Of a stretch of DNA of 64,000 nt, positions 50,277 to 61,251 are shown piece after piece. How positions within the stretch are numbered: the stretch's first letter is position 1; each line of letters opens with the position of its first letter. The position numbers and the translations under genes are program-made. A model generated the notes under the pieces. It had not been told where the DNA came from. It did not search any database and saw only the letters and a program-made list of their open reading frames with translations. Where the stretch lies: NCBI GenBank assembly GCA_963662175.1, contig OY759225.1, forward strand, positions 10,613,107 to 10,677,106, read 5' to 3'. The stretch comes from Aradus depressus (lineage: Eukaryota; Arthropoda; Insecta; Hemiptera; Aradidae).

Positions 50277-50761
50277 TCGATAATACGTGTGTTCTTTAGT
50301 TAAATTATTCCTTCTGTCAATCAGAATCTTCATTTTATAGAACATATTTATTGAATCGACTTCTATATTTCTAGTTTTGACTTGGTGTTTAAATATAGAA
50401 GTCGACTAAATAAATATGTTGTATAAAATGAAGATTCTGATTGACAGAAGGAATAATTAAACTAAAGAACACACGTATTATATATTTATATTGGTAGAGC
50501 TAGTGTACACCTAGGGACCTAAGCATCCAATGCTTTTATCCCTTCTCTATTAGCTCTACTGTGGGAATCCTAAATGTTGCCTTTTTTCCAGATTTAGTTA
50601 CTTAAAGTAGTCTTCGCACAGGCTCGGGACCATCGCTTAACGTCGCGTCCGAAAGGTCTGAGATAAAAAAGCTAAGGGCCACGGCCGGGTTATGAACCCG
50701 AGATCTTGAGTACAGTAGGCTAGCACGCTACTCTGAGCTACCGACGCACTGAAATATAAAT

Positions 50762-50792
50762 ACTGATAATGGGAGTTTTTCCCCAAAACGTT
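50762..50792 (+). ncRNA. Hammerhead-like ribozyme motif, decayed
   Basis: CTGATAA (50763-50769), stem II TGGGAGTTTTTCCCC, then AAAACGTTT. Two core changes from consensus. Confidence 0.4.
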
Positions 50793-50999
50793 TGAAATTG
50801 CCATTTTTTGATAAGCAAAAAAAAAAAAAGTGAAGTGATACTGTAATAATTTATTATATATGAATTAAAAATCTCACAACCCAAAAAGGAAAGAACTTAT
50901 TATTTATTTTTATTTCAGTTATAGTTAAACTTATAGTTAAAAAGACAATTTGTATGTAACGCAGTAAAATCGAATCTTAAGTCGGATATATCGAGTTTG

Positions 51000-51780
51000 A
51001 TTTCTTTGATGATATTCATATAGACAGAAATAGCATTTTAAACAAAAAAAAATTGAGTCTCCCCGACGAAAATTCAATTTTTTAACCATTTTTTGAAATT
51101 ATTATTTTGAGAAAACCTATGGATTTATTTACATTAATTCTCCACCACTCATAACATCCTTACTATCCCATACGAATAATTTTTATTGTTAAGTGTATAG
51201 TTGAATATAATATTTTCAATTATTTATTATTATTAAGTTATTTCTTCATGACACAGTGCTCTCTGTTAGAATTTTGGATAATTCGTACATACTTAATGCA
51301 TAATTTTTATAATAGTAAAGAATTTTGATAGCTATTTTTTTTTTTTTAAATAAATAAAAGGACTGTTTTTATATTTATTGAGGAACTTATTTTCAAAATA
51401 TCTATAAATGTGTATGGTACTTGTTGGACGTTAGCTTCTTGATAGTTTTTATTTAAAATGTATTATGTTTTGAATAAATAACAAAATTGTCATTTAATAC
51501 ATATCATAATTTTAATGTGAAGCATTGTATATATTTATTATTATGCATCTATACATACAGTGACTGTAGTTGACTACTAGAGGCAAAATCCCAGTACCTG
51601 ATTTTTTTCAAAAAACTTGGTTTTATTTTTTCTGCGCCAAATATAATTTTTATATGGAACACTAATTAAATTTCTATGAACTTTAATGGCGAGAAAACAA
51701 GTATCTACTTTAGAAACTTTAAATGAAGAATTCAGTTGAAGAAGTGCGCTTCATTGTAGCTGTACAGTATTTGAGATGGA
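51000..51780. other. AT-rich intergenic stretch, nothing recognised
   Basis: Only short unrelated frames and homopolymer runs; no repeat shared with other parts of the window noticed. Confidence 0.35.
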
Positions 51781-51844
51781 CTTGAAAAATAAAATAAAAC
51801 TTGTTTATTTAATATATTGTCTAATTTCACTAACTATATATACA

Positions 51845-51881
51845 TGGGAGTACTTTCGGTATTTCTACCATCCTCAGCCAA
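51845..51881 (-). ncRNA. Hammerhead-like ribozyme motif, left arm
   Basis: Minus strand: CTGAGGA (51871-51877), stem II TGGTAGAAATACC, GAAA, palindrome AGTACT, then C as the cleavage base. Confidence 0.65.
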
Positions 51882-51941
51882 AAGCATAAGAGATAAGACT
51901 AAGTTAATTTTCAGAAAAACTTAGTCTTATCTCTTATGCTT

Positions 51942-51978
51942 TTGGCTGAGGATGGTAGAAATACCGAAAGTACTTCCA
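51942..51978 (+). ncRNA. Hammerhead-like ribozyme motif, right arm
   Basis: TGG/CCA closes stem I. Core CTGAGGA is at 51946-51952, stem II GGTAGAAATACC, GAAA from 51966, palindromic stem III AGTACT (51969-51974), T17 at 51975. The core has G instead of T at the variable position (CUGANGA allows it). Confidence 0.65.
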
Positions 51979-52479
51979 TGTATATATAGTTAGTGAAATT
52001 AGACAATATATCAAATAAACAAGTTTTATTTTATTTTTCAAGTCCATTTGAATTATTTCACAATATCTCTGCAATAATGTCAGTTTTCAGTATTTGAGAT
52101 GTTTTTAAGAACATAAATAAATAAAAACTAAGTTCTTTTTTTAACTTTTAATTGTCTAATTCCATAAAAATGAATACATAACGTGTATCGGTTGAGGCTT
52201 ACGCCATCGTTAAATGTGACATATGTTGTCTTATACATATAAACGTAAGTCACAGACTCAACAAAACTAAAGCAAAGGTCGACAGCTTGACTCTTTAGAA
52301 CAGCTGCAAATTAATAGATCTATAAAAAATGTGAATTGTTTGAGAGACCAAATTCACTTCAAATTCTCATCCCATTAACACCACTAAGTTAATATAATAT
52401 AATGCGTATTTTCATTATAAACTGTATGTTCACATTTTTGTCTTCTTCCTGAATGTATTTCCTATATACGAATATACTA

Positions 52480-52756
52480 GGTTGGGTTAGGTTTTATGAC
52501 TCATGCCCGGGCTTTAACTACGAGGTCATATCGCCTACTACCAGAGCCCTCTTTCGTCACTCTGGTGGACATGAGCCCGACTCTACTGTGGGAGTCCTAA
52601 ATTTTGCCTACCCTAAATTTTTATTCACCTAGGACGGCGTGCTTAAGTTTATTTTACCTCCATGATAAAATAAACTAAGGGCCTCGGCCGGGTTTCGAGC
52701 CCACGATCTTGAGCTCAGAAGGCAAGCACGCATACCACAGAGCTACCGGCGCCCTC
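52480..52756 (-). repeat. tRNA-derived SINE with internal deletion
   Basis: Both promoter boxes intact. About 70 bp of the body (after tattcacctagg) is missing. Perfect 12-bp duplication acgaatatacta at 52468-52479 and 52757-52768. Confidence 0.88.
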
Positions 52757-52989
52757 ACGAATATACTATGTATTATATTATATTTCCTTGATTTTGTTAT
52801 TGTATTTTTCTATATTATTGACTACTCAATTATTTCAATATTTATTATATCAAGGCAGGACTTCCCAACACCATAGTATAAATATGACAACTTAGCAAAC
52901 TTAAATGTCAGATTAGATTCCACATCTTTGGTGGAGATGTAATCGCAGAGGATTTTAGAAGATTGGACCACGGGAGCATTCTCAGGTTC

Positions 52990-53150
52990 ATTAAGGAAAC
53001 TGGGAGACTGAGCACTTCATGAAGGGCTTGGTTCAGGTAGTATAAACATACAGGTAATATAATAAGGGGGAAGCCCAGCGCTTCCAGGAAAGGGATAAGA
53101 GCAATGGATGCTTAGGTCCCTAGGTGTAAAACACCAGCCCACCACATATT
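52990..53150 (-). repeat. AAGCATCCAATG repeat, inverted copy
   Basis: Inverse of 47681-47830, including caggtaatataataaggggg, aagcccagcgcttccaggaa and gtgtaaaacaccagcccacc. It directly adjoins the ribozyme-like repeat at 53180. Confidence 0.7.
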
Positions 53151-53179
53151 TATAAAAACTTAAATGTCACTTTGAACTT

Positions 53180-53275
53180 TGTGCTGACGATGGTGTAAGC
53201 CGAAAACGGTACTCTTTGTATATATTTTTGTGGTATTAGACAATATATAAGTTAGTCTTTGTTTTTATTTATTTT
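53180..53275 (+). ncRNA. Hammerhead-like repeat unit
   Basis: CTGACGA (53184-53190), stem II TGGTGTAAGCC, GAAA, then AACGGTAC (palindrome damaged). The family tail GTATTAGACAATATATAAG...TTTATTTATTTTA follows. A more decayed inverted relative lies at 52145-52240. Confidence 0.5.
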
Positions 53276-53835
53276 ATTAGCTTTCCACTATATCGACTCA
53301 GATCGCAGAAATGTATTCGGACAAAACTGCTTCTGTACAATATGGTAAAAATACGAACATATTGTTTTAGCTTCGGGCAGCCTTAGTGTTTATGTTTCTA
53401 AACAATAAGTTATTTATGTTACTATTTTTAAGGTCCCCATAATGTTTATAAAGTGGCGCTAGATTCATTATTTTAATTTTTTTCATACAAACCAGCTATA
53501 AAATAGTCTGTTTTCTCTTATTTATTTATTTATTTTGTTAATACATTTGAGGAAAATATAATCTAATGTACTACTAGTGCAAATGAAAAGATGGCATATA
53601 GTTGATGCTGTATACAAATGTGTTCTCCTTATTCTTTTTTTACAATTTTATATGATAAATACAGAAATATTTTAAAATGTATACTTTGTTCTTGTAGTTT
53701 TTACCCACTTTTCCAAATTTAACAAATTACTGCCTCGCTGTATGACTCCTCGAGGTAGGCTGGGCGATCACAACGGAACAGCCGTGTAATTATACACAGA
53801 CTGAACGTTTGTACATCCTCCTCTGTTAAATTGTT

Positions 53836-54680
53836 ATTATGACTCATGCCCGGGCTTTAACTATGAGGTCATATCGCCTACTACTAGAACGCTCTTTCGT
53901 CATTTTAGTGGACATGAGACCAGACCGACTCTACTATGGAAGTCATAAATTATATATGTGTAACGAGTACCTGTAGCTCGAGACCATCGATTAACGTCCC
54001 AACCTAGAGCACGCCGACCTTCGATAAGCGATGGTCCCGAGACAAGTCCCCTATTCTTGGTAACAAAACCTGGGTAGGCGACATTTAAGGCTCCCAAAGG
54101 AGAGCTAACAGGGAAAGAATTAAAGCACTGGATGCTTAAGTCTCTAGATATATATTATACTTCTGATATATCTTCTAGTCTCTGGTAGTAGGCGATATGC
54201 CTCGGCATGAGTCATAATAACAAGGTAACAGACATTTGGAGAATGTACAAACTTTCAGTGTATATTTACGAGTTACTAGCAGGTTACCCGGCTTCGCCCG
54301 GAGTAACTGTAAGCAGGTAAGTAACTATAAACTCAATTCAATCGAGCTTAAAAGGATTCTATACATGGAATTTTGTGCCAACTTGTTAGAAACACGACAG
54401 ACAAAATTACTGATTTATATACAGAGATAAGAAGTCTTATTGAAGGCTATCTGTTATATATATTATCTGTTTAACTACGAGGTCATATTGCTTTTCTCGC
54501 TCTGGTGGATACTACATTGGGAGTCAGAAATTTTGCTCACTCAGACTTATGCATTAGGGTAAGTGATCTTTAACGAGTAATTGACATCGTACAGGCTCTC
54601 ATTATTATCTGAAGAAAGAGTCCTCTGGTAGTAGGCGATATGACCTCGTAGTTAAAAGCCCGGCTGAGTCATAACTAAAT
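53836..54680. repeat. Cluster of broken SINE copies
   Basis: Inverse SINE text from 53840 (gactcatgcccgggctttaa; gacatgagaccagaccg), direct text at about 54020-54110 and 54180-54215, and another broken pair at 54478-54680. None has both promoter boxes. Confidence 0.6.
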
Positions 54681-55004
54681 TGAAATTCCCGCAATACTAG
54701 TATCGCCGTGCAGTGTCAATATTACGAACTTAAGAAAGGTAAGCTTTGAGCAGGTTACATTTTTGATAGAATTTATTAATTTGTGATTTATTAAGTATTG
54801 AGTTTATTTTTTAACATTAAGAAGTTTAAATAAGTGATTCCAAGCTGATTGAGTTTAGGCTAAGAAATTATTGTTATTTATTATTTTGTTCAATTATTTA
54901 TTTGTTTTTGCACAGTGATTCATTCCTTGTGTAGTATATAACACAAGCACTCAAAATATTACCTGTTTGTTTAATTTTTTTTTTTTTCTTCCTAAGGTAA
55001 CACC

Positions 55005-56576
55005 ATGGTCTATGAATTATACGTACTTCACGACGGTTACTCTGAAGCCGTTGAAGAGGGAATGAGAGCAAATTGTACATGTACTCTTCTGAAAGGAAAA
55101 TATAATGTAATTATTGATACTATGACACCATGGGACTCCAAACTCATAGTTGAAGGTAGATCTAAATATATGAGAAATATTTAAAAATTTAGTTTTTGAT
55201 CGTACATAATATTGGAACTATATATGCTTTAGGTTTGAAGAAACATTCCATTGAACCAGATGAAATAAACTATGTGATCAGCACCCATGGCCATTCTGAT
55301 CATCTTGGAAATAATCATTTATTTTTGAATGCGACTCATATTGTTGGACAGAGCGTTTCAAAAGGAAACATTTACTTTGATACACAATTTAGTTCAGGTA
55401 AAATAACATTTGTAGTTTTACCCCGGGAATTTTGGTTCACTGGAATCGCCTGCATTGACGGATTGTTGAATAATTATTTAATTTTCAGGGAAATGTTATT
55501 CAATAGATGGAGAAGCTGTTAGAGTTATACCAACTCCAGGCCACACTTTGTCAGATGTCAGCGTTTTGGTACGGACTAACGTGGGACTTATAGCTGTTGT
55601 AGGTGAGTACTAAGGTTTTATTACTAGCAATGTTATCCAGCGTTGCTCGGAGATTTGAGGGAACCCCAGATTAACGATTACCCTTTTGCAACTGACAATT
55701 TTTTTGGTCCCGGGACTGTCAGTTGAGGAGGGTTTAAAAAAAAAACAAAAAAACTCCATTATATGTACGTAGGTACATATACAAAACGTTTAATTTGTTT
55801 TTAGTTTAATACAACTAAATAGGTAACGGACAATAGATAATTAGATAAAATACACATAATAATAGTAAATGGATTTTAAGTTTTTAAAAATTAAAGAGGG
55901 GTTTTACTCTTAAAATTTTAAGAAGGGTTTTACTATATAAGTATATATTTCAAAAAAGACAATAAGACATAAATGAGATTGCGTTACATACAGTGTTACT
56001 TCCTATATTTATTTATTAGAAGATATGTCAATAATATATAATAAAAATATGATAAATTTCGGGAAGTAACGTTGTACATAACACAAAATATATTTATGTA
56101 TGAGAGCGCCGATAGCTCAGTGCTAGCCTATTGAATTCAAGATCGCGGGTTCGAAACCCGGCCAAAGGCCATAGGTTTTTATCTGGGAGGTGAAAAAACT
56201 GTGAGCATGTCTTCTTTTGGGTGCAACGTTACGGGATGGTCTCTAGCTATGGCTTGAGATGGGACCGTCATTTATGTTAGTGTAAACGTATGAAAATATT
56301 TAGACCTAAGTGTCATTAATAAAAATCCTTCGAGTTTAATAATCGTAATATTAGAAGAATTATGTGAATAAAATAACTTTTGTTTCAGGAGATTTATTTG
56401 AAAAAATGGAAGATCTGCAGAATGAATATATTTGGTTGAGTGCAGGGAGCGAATCGCCTTCACTCCAGCGGTATCACAGACAGCTCATCTTGAAACAGGT
56501 CGACTGGATAGTACCCGGCCATGGAAAAATGTTTAAAGTTACCGAAGAAATGAGGAAAAATTGTATTTTTATTTGA
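55005..56576 (+). CDS. MBLAC1: MBLAC1-like metallo-beta-lactamase-fold protein
   Basis: MBLAC1 is a glyoxalase-II-like MBL-fold hydrolase reported to act as a nuclease in replication-dependent histone pre-mRNA processing. Coding exons 55005-55155, 55233-55397, 55489-55602 and 56389-56576 join in frame with GT..AG borders (618 nt, 205 aa). The start has a strong context (caccATGG) and is just behind an acceptor, so a 5' UTR exon is likely. N-terminus: VYELYVLHDGYSEA, then CTCTLLKGKYNVIIDTMTPW. Exon 2 has the zinc motif STHGHSDHLGN. Exon 3 has the next ligand in PTPGHTLSDVSV. Exon 4 starts with GDLFE (fifth ligand Asp) and ends with DWIVPGHGKMF (last His). All metal ligands are present, so it should be active. 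Slightly shorter than vertebrate MBLAC1. Confidence 0.9.
55620..56388. other. MBLAC1 intron 3 with a SINE fragment
   Basis: Holds a SINE piece at 56101-56260 (GAGCGCCGATAGCTCAGTGCT; TCGCGGGTTCGAAACCCGGCC) with a shortened body. The rest is AT-rich without recognisable content. Confidence 0.6.
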
Positions 56577-57084
56577 TTATATTGAAATAACTTGGCTGTT
56601 TGTCATACCTTAATATTTTGGAAATCTATTGTTGTTCTCATGTACTCCAACTAGAGCAAAAAGGAGCTAGCTTTAAGTTCCATTCTTTTGTAACTGAAAT
56701 ATTTTCTTTAATTTATTAAACTATATTTCAGTGCGCATAAGATGATTTATGTTCACTGAGACCTGAAGTACATGAAATATTGCTGGAGAAAACTTAAATA
56801 TATAGAACAAAAAAAGATATATAGTGGATGAGTATGCGGACGAAAAATATTTCTGACGGCTTGATCAGAATAATTAAACAAAATAAACGTTATGAGAGTG
56901 CCTGCATATTGTTCTTCGGACGACGCACGAACACTTCAGAACATCGGGGGGAGACAAAAATGTAGGGAAATTCCACTAAGAGTAAGGTTCTATTAATATA
57001 TAAATATTTCTCAGCCCTGGATTCTAACAGTTCTCATAATTTAACCACATTAACCAACATTGTAGAAAAAAAAGACCTCGGTTA

Positions 57085-57930
57085 TTAACTTTTTGCTTCC
57101 CCTCCAAAACTAGTCAACCATTTGCGCTAATATTCAACATTTGACTTTCCTAAATCTTCATATTTAATTTTGTATCGATAAATTCATTACATCGGCAGTT
57201 ATTAGGGTTTTTGAGTTAAACCCCCTTCCTTCCCTTCAGCCGATATCGCTGAAATTTGACAGGTTATGTCCTCATTGGGTTTGGACTTTAAATACTAGGT
57301 ATGCAATGCATTCTGCTAATTGCAAATATTGAGCGGAGCCGTGACTCAAATTGCCTATACCTTGAACTTTAAATTCATTAGCGGTCACTCGCCAGAGCTC
57401 CCTCCATGCGACAAAACGTGGTTATCGTCAAGGAATATACTTTATTTACGAAAAAATATGGTCCAAAATAATTTTTTCTCCCGAAAAATTTGTCAAGGGC
57501 TTCGCCGAGAACTTTTAATTCACGCGCAGCACCGCAACAATGTCTTCCAACAATGGTCTCAGTTCCATTGTTTTCTTCAGTGATTATTCCTCGATGCTAC
57601 TTCGATTTTATATAATTATTTCCTCATTGATTATTTTTTTATTATTATATTATATATTATTTTTTTAAACAAATCTTACTCTTGACCTCGACCTATGACC
57701 TCAATTTCATGCGCGCGCTTCCTGCCATTGTCGATTGAGAAGAATTTGAACGTTTCGCATTGAAGTCTATGGATGAACATATTTTCGGTGATTATTCCTC
57801 CGTGGTATGTCCGATTTTCGAAATTATTTTTTAACAACCTTCACGTGACCTCTCCTGTAATCCCCCTCCCCTTTGGCCGATTTGACTGAAAATCTATAGA
57901 TGTTCTCATGGAATTTTGGGCCTACGGCAT
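57085..57930. repeat. GCAGTTATTA-family repeat array
   Basis: Units at 57095-57210 (ttgtatcgataaattcatta; ggcagttattagggtttttg), 57230-57300 (gatatcgctgaaatttgaca) and 57840-57930 (cccctttggccgatttgact). Between them is unrelated sequence. Confidence 0.5.
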
Positions 57931-57939
57931 TGGTCGCAT

Positions 57940-58818
57940 GATCTCACCATGGTTTACATAAGGCACAAAAAAAAAAGTATTCGCCTGAAAAATTCTTGAA
58001 ATAGGATGATGTATTCTCCATTTGTTTCTAAGAACATTTCGTTTATGTAGTATTTTTTTCATTCAAACGTAAACTTTGTAATAAAAAAGGCTATCCAAGA
58101 ACATCGATATCATCCATCTTTGGCATTATTGCGCCGTAGAATACGCCATAAAAAAGGTTAAAAAAAACTCAAGAAAATTTTTAATATTTTTTATTTTTAA
58201 AATAATAAATTAACATATAGATAAAACATTGAACAAAAAATGAAATAATTTTTTTTATTATTATTCTCTATATATTTTTTTATTTTATTATTTTCTCACA
58301 GCCCAAAACATAAAGAAATATAAATAATAACATAAAAATATTAAAATATGCTCTAAATTGGAAAAAAATATTGAAAAAATAAGAAAAGCACATAAATGAA
58401 AGATACCAACAGCATTATATTTAAATATTTTTTAGAGAGCTATTTTCGAGAGTTGAGAAATATTCTCTCCTATGTGTCGCACATGAAAACGTCGACTATC
58501 AACTCTCGAATACTCTAATAAATACATTTATTTATATATTTTTATATATATAATTGTGTATGTCATATTATATTCGGTGGCTCAAACTTATCACTTTTTT
58601 TATATTAGTACAAATAAAAATTGATTTCTTTCATCACTTTATATGAAATCTTTTTTTTTTATTATAAAGCACAAAAAAAGTAATGAATAGCTATAGAAAA
58701 AACTAATTGGCCTACACTCCATCGATATTTATATATAGTGTATATATTTTGTTACTAGTTTATTGTTAATATCCAAGCAATAAAAAACAAAATGTTGTAA
58801 GTAATATTTTTTTCCACG

Positions 58819-58867
<49 letters not shown>

Positions 58868-59560
58868 TAGTATATTGAGAATTTTAAAAATAAAAACAGG
58901 ATTATGCTCGATGTAATAATAAATAGGTTTCACAGTTGGGTGAATTGAACCAAAATACAAATGATATAAATTTTGCAAAAATACAAACAGTATATGTATA
59001 TTACTATTTTCACTAAAACTATACTCAGACTAGAGTATAATTAAATTTATAATAAACTTGAATTTGGTGTCAAAATGAAACAGTGTTTTCATCAATTTCT
59101 GTTAATAACATGTAAACGCAACACTGAGTTAAATAACTAAAATAAATAGAACACACTTCAACTATTGAAAAACTTTCAATGAAAAAGATAATAATTTTCA
59201 TTCCAAAAGATAATAATAAATACCACATTTAAAGTACACCAAAAAAAAAAGGTATTTACAGAATAATTCAAGTAATTATAGATAAGTGGGAAGCAAGAGA
59301 AATTCGCAGGAGCATAAATAAAAAATAATAATTTAAAACATATTACTCAGAACAGCAATATGTTTTTTTGCAAAACATTCAATTTAAGTACTGATCTTAA
59401 TTGTTTTAACTTATTTTATAATAACACTGGTCAGTCTTAATATTTGCTTTTAAAAGCATAGCAAATTAAATTTATTTGAATATATGCATAAATTGCGCTG
59501 GGATCTTTCCGTACAATGTTGTAAATGGGAACTATTTAAAAAATAAAAAAGAAAGAAAAC
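57940..59560. other. AT-rich intergenic stretch
   Basis: Includes a ~45-bp T run at 58820-58864 and a small palindrome (cgagagttga at 58449 / tcaactctcg at 58499). No gene recognised. Confidence 0.45.
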
Positions 59561-59597
59561 GTATGTTTTTTTAAAATACTGTATATTTCACAAAATT

Positions 59598-59632
59598 ATG
59601 GGAGTACTTTTGGTATTGCTACCATCTTCAGT
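59598..59632 (-). ncRNA. Hammerhead-like ribozyme motif
   Basis: Minus strand: CTGAAGA (59625-59631), stem II TGGTAGCAATACC, then AAAAGTACTCCC. Same subfamily as 51845, with GAAA changed to AAAA. Confidence 0.5.
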
Positions 59633-60062
59633 CAAATGTACTGTATCAAATGATGTACTCCCATATTGACGTGAAAATGTCTATTCGCACGTTAAGCACA
59701 GTGATAGCCGGTCAAACTTTCTTGTGTTACAAAATACCGTCAGATTTCAATCGATAATAACTACGAGACTAATAATGCGATAACAACAGTTGAGGTCACA
59801 ATAGATAGAGCGTGTCTGTACGTGTTTGTTTTGCCTGTGTCGTTATTGGGCTAGTGTGGGCGCCGGCGGATGATTGTTGGAAATTAGCGTTGTGTAAAAT
59901 TAGAAATTAGTGTAGCGTGATATCGCGTTTAGATAGGACGTTGATTCGGGTGTCATTGTAAAAAGCTTGAGGAGCATTACTAGAACTCAAAGTGAAACAA
60001 TAAAAATATTCAAAATATATGTAAAAATCGGTATTAAATTGAAAATTGTAAAAAAATTAAAG

Positions 60063-60212
60063 ATGTCTCATATGAATCGTAAATATGCGCGAAATTATAG
60101 AAAACGCAAATCAGAGGAAAGCTCGCATCAAAAGGAATTTAAAAAACCTAAAAAGTCTAGTGCCGAGCAAATGCAAGAGCTACGACAGCATCGAAAAGAA
60201 AATGAAAAATGA
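60063..60212 (+). other. Small basic ORF, probably mobile-element derived
   Basis: From the ATG at 60063, 49 codons: MSHMNRKYARNYRKRKSEES, then FKKPKKSSAEQMQELRQHRK. Such Lys/Arg-rich starts occur in transposon proteins (for example helicase-type elements), but I cannot assign it. A ribozyme-family tail (atagacaatatttttagaaa) follows at 60294. Confidence 0.25.
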
Positions 60213-60289
60213 TTTTATCCCGATGTTTTCACGAAAATCTACGGCGTGAAGCTTGACTACGCCTTAATGTTTTTTTTATATATATTTTG

Positions 60290-60375
60290 TAAAATAGACA
60301 ATATTTTTAGAAACATCTTTTTCTTTATTTTATATTAAGTATTTCACAATATTTCTGCAGTAAAGGTTAAGTATA
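60290..60375 (+). repeat. Tail of the hammerhead-type repeat family (no core)
   Basis: aaatagacaatatttttaga then tttcacaatatttctgcagt and aaaggttaagtat. The same order is at 24945-25035 (plus strand, INTS9 last intron) and about 52000-52100, so these are ends of one family. Confidence 0.6.
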
Positions 60376-60789
60376 TTTAATAAATGTTTCGTTAGTAACT
60401 TGAAAACAGTTTAGATTCCCCCATCGCAGGTTTTATAACCCTTATTGGAAAGGAGAGTAGGAGCTGGTTTTAGTAATATTATACATCGCCGGTCTAAACG
60501 TGATACCTCATATGTGCAAAAAGCCAACTTTAGAAGAGCGACTAAAAACTGATTAAAGACATATTCTTTATAGAAAACCTCAATTTTTTCGACATTTGTA
60601 TTAAGTGAGATGTATATGCATGCCATGAAATATTTTTAAGCTAGTTTGCAAATCCAAGTAAAGAATTATCGTACTTGACGGAGTTACCAGGTTTCACAAG
60701 AATTTCATTCCCATTTCTTTTGCAAGGTACGGTTCTTCAAACCGTATTTCATGTTTTTTTCGTTTTATATCGCACACGAGGTCCCACTA

Positions 60790-61250
60790 GATCAATAGTT
60801 CTTTTTTTTTTTTTTGTTAAAAAAAAAAAACTATTTTCGGCGAAATGTCGCTCACGAGGTATCACGTTTAGGCCGACGATATGTTAAACAATATATTATT
60901 CGATTATTTTTAATTCACCACGTAGTAGGGAGGGAGGGGGGAGATATGTATCTGTCAAAAATTAGATGTTGAATTATCATTGAATTTCATGTTTTTTCGA
61001 ACCTGAATACAAAAATTGGGTTATAAATGTTGGCTCTCCCTCCAAAACACGGGATAACTGCCGATGTAACGAATATATCGGTATGAAATCCCTGAGGCAT
61101 CTACTGATCTGCTGATGTACAACTTGATAGATTGGCTTCAGAGGGACCGTCCAGCGCTAGAAACCGCATATCGCTACTGATTCCTTCTACAACGCCAGGA
61201 TTTCTGGGAACTATAGGATTTCTTCACTAGGATACCCCCTAGCAGAGAAA
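60790..61250. other. Intergenic, with one inverted GCAGTTATTA unit
   Basis: ggataactgccgatgtaacg near 61063 is the family core in inverse. Poly-T/poly-A pairs at 60803-60828. No gene. Confidence 0.35.
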
Positions 61251-61251
61251 A

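Larger units (their letters stand above)
50240..50792. repeat. Head-to-head hammerhead-type element with a SINE scrap inside
   Basis: Central palindrome: arms ~50288-50375 and ~50392-50480 (ccttctgtcaatcagaatct; tagaacatatttattgaatc). The outer left edge carries a minus-strand ribozyme-like core (50240-50276) and the outer right edge a plus-strand one (50762-50792). Between arm and right edge are the AAGCATCCAATG repeat scrap and a degenerate SINE (50555-50752). Confidence 0.65.
51788..52048. repeat. Near-perfect 122-bp inverted pair of hammerhead-type repeats
   Basis: Arms 51788-51912 and 51927-52048, loop ~14 bp. Each arm runs from the ribozyme core outward through GTGAAATTAGACAATATATC to AACAAGTTTTATTTTATTTTT. 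One base differs next to the cleavage site (catgggag versus cttccatg). Confidence 0.9.

Noticed and set aside
52145..52240. A further hammerhead motif (minus strand)
   Set aside because: Only the tail and a GATGGCGTAAGCC-like stem II remain. The CUGANGA box is lost, so it was not listed as a ribozyme.
58766..58978. Frame with a lysine run
   Set aside because: Encoded by the poly(T) tract at 58820-58864; simple sequence.
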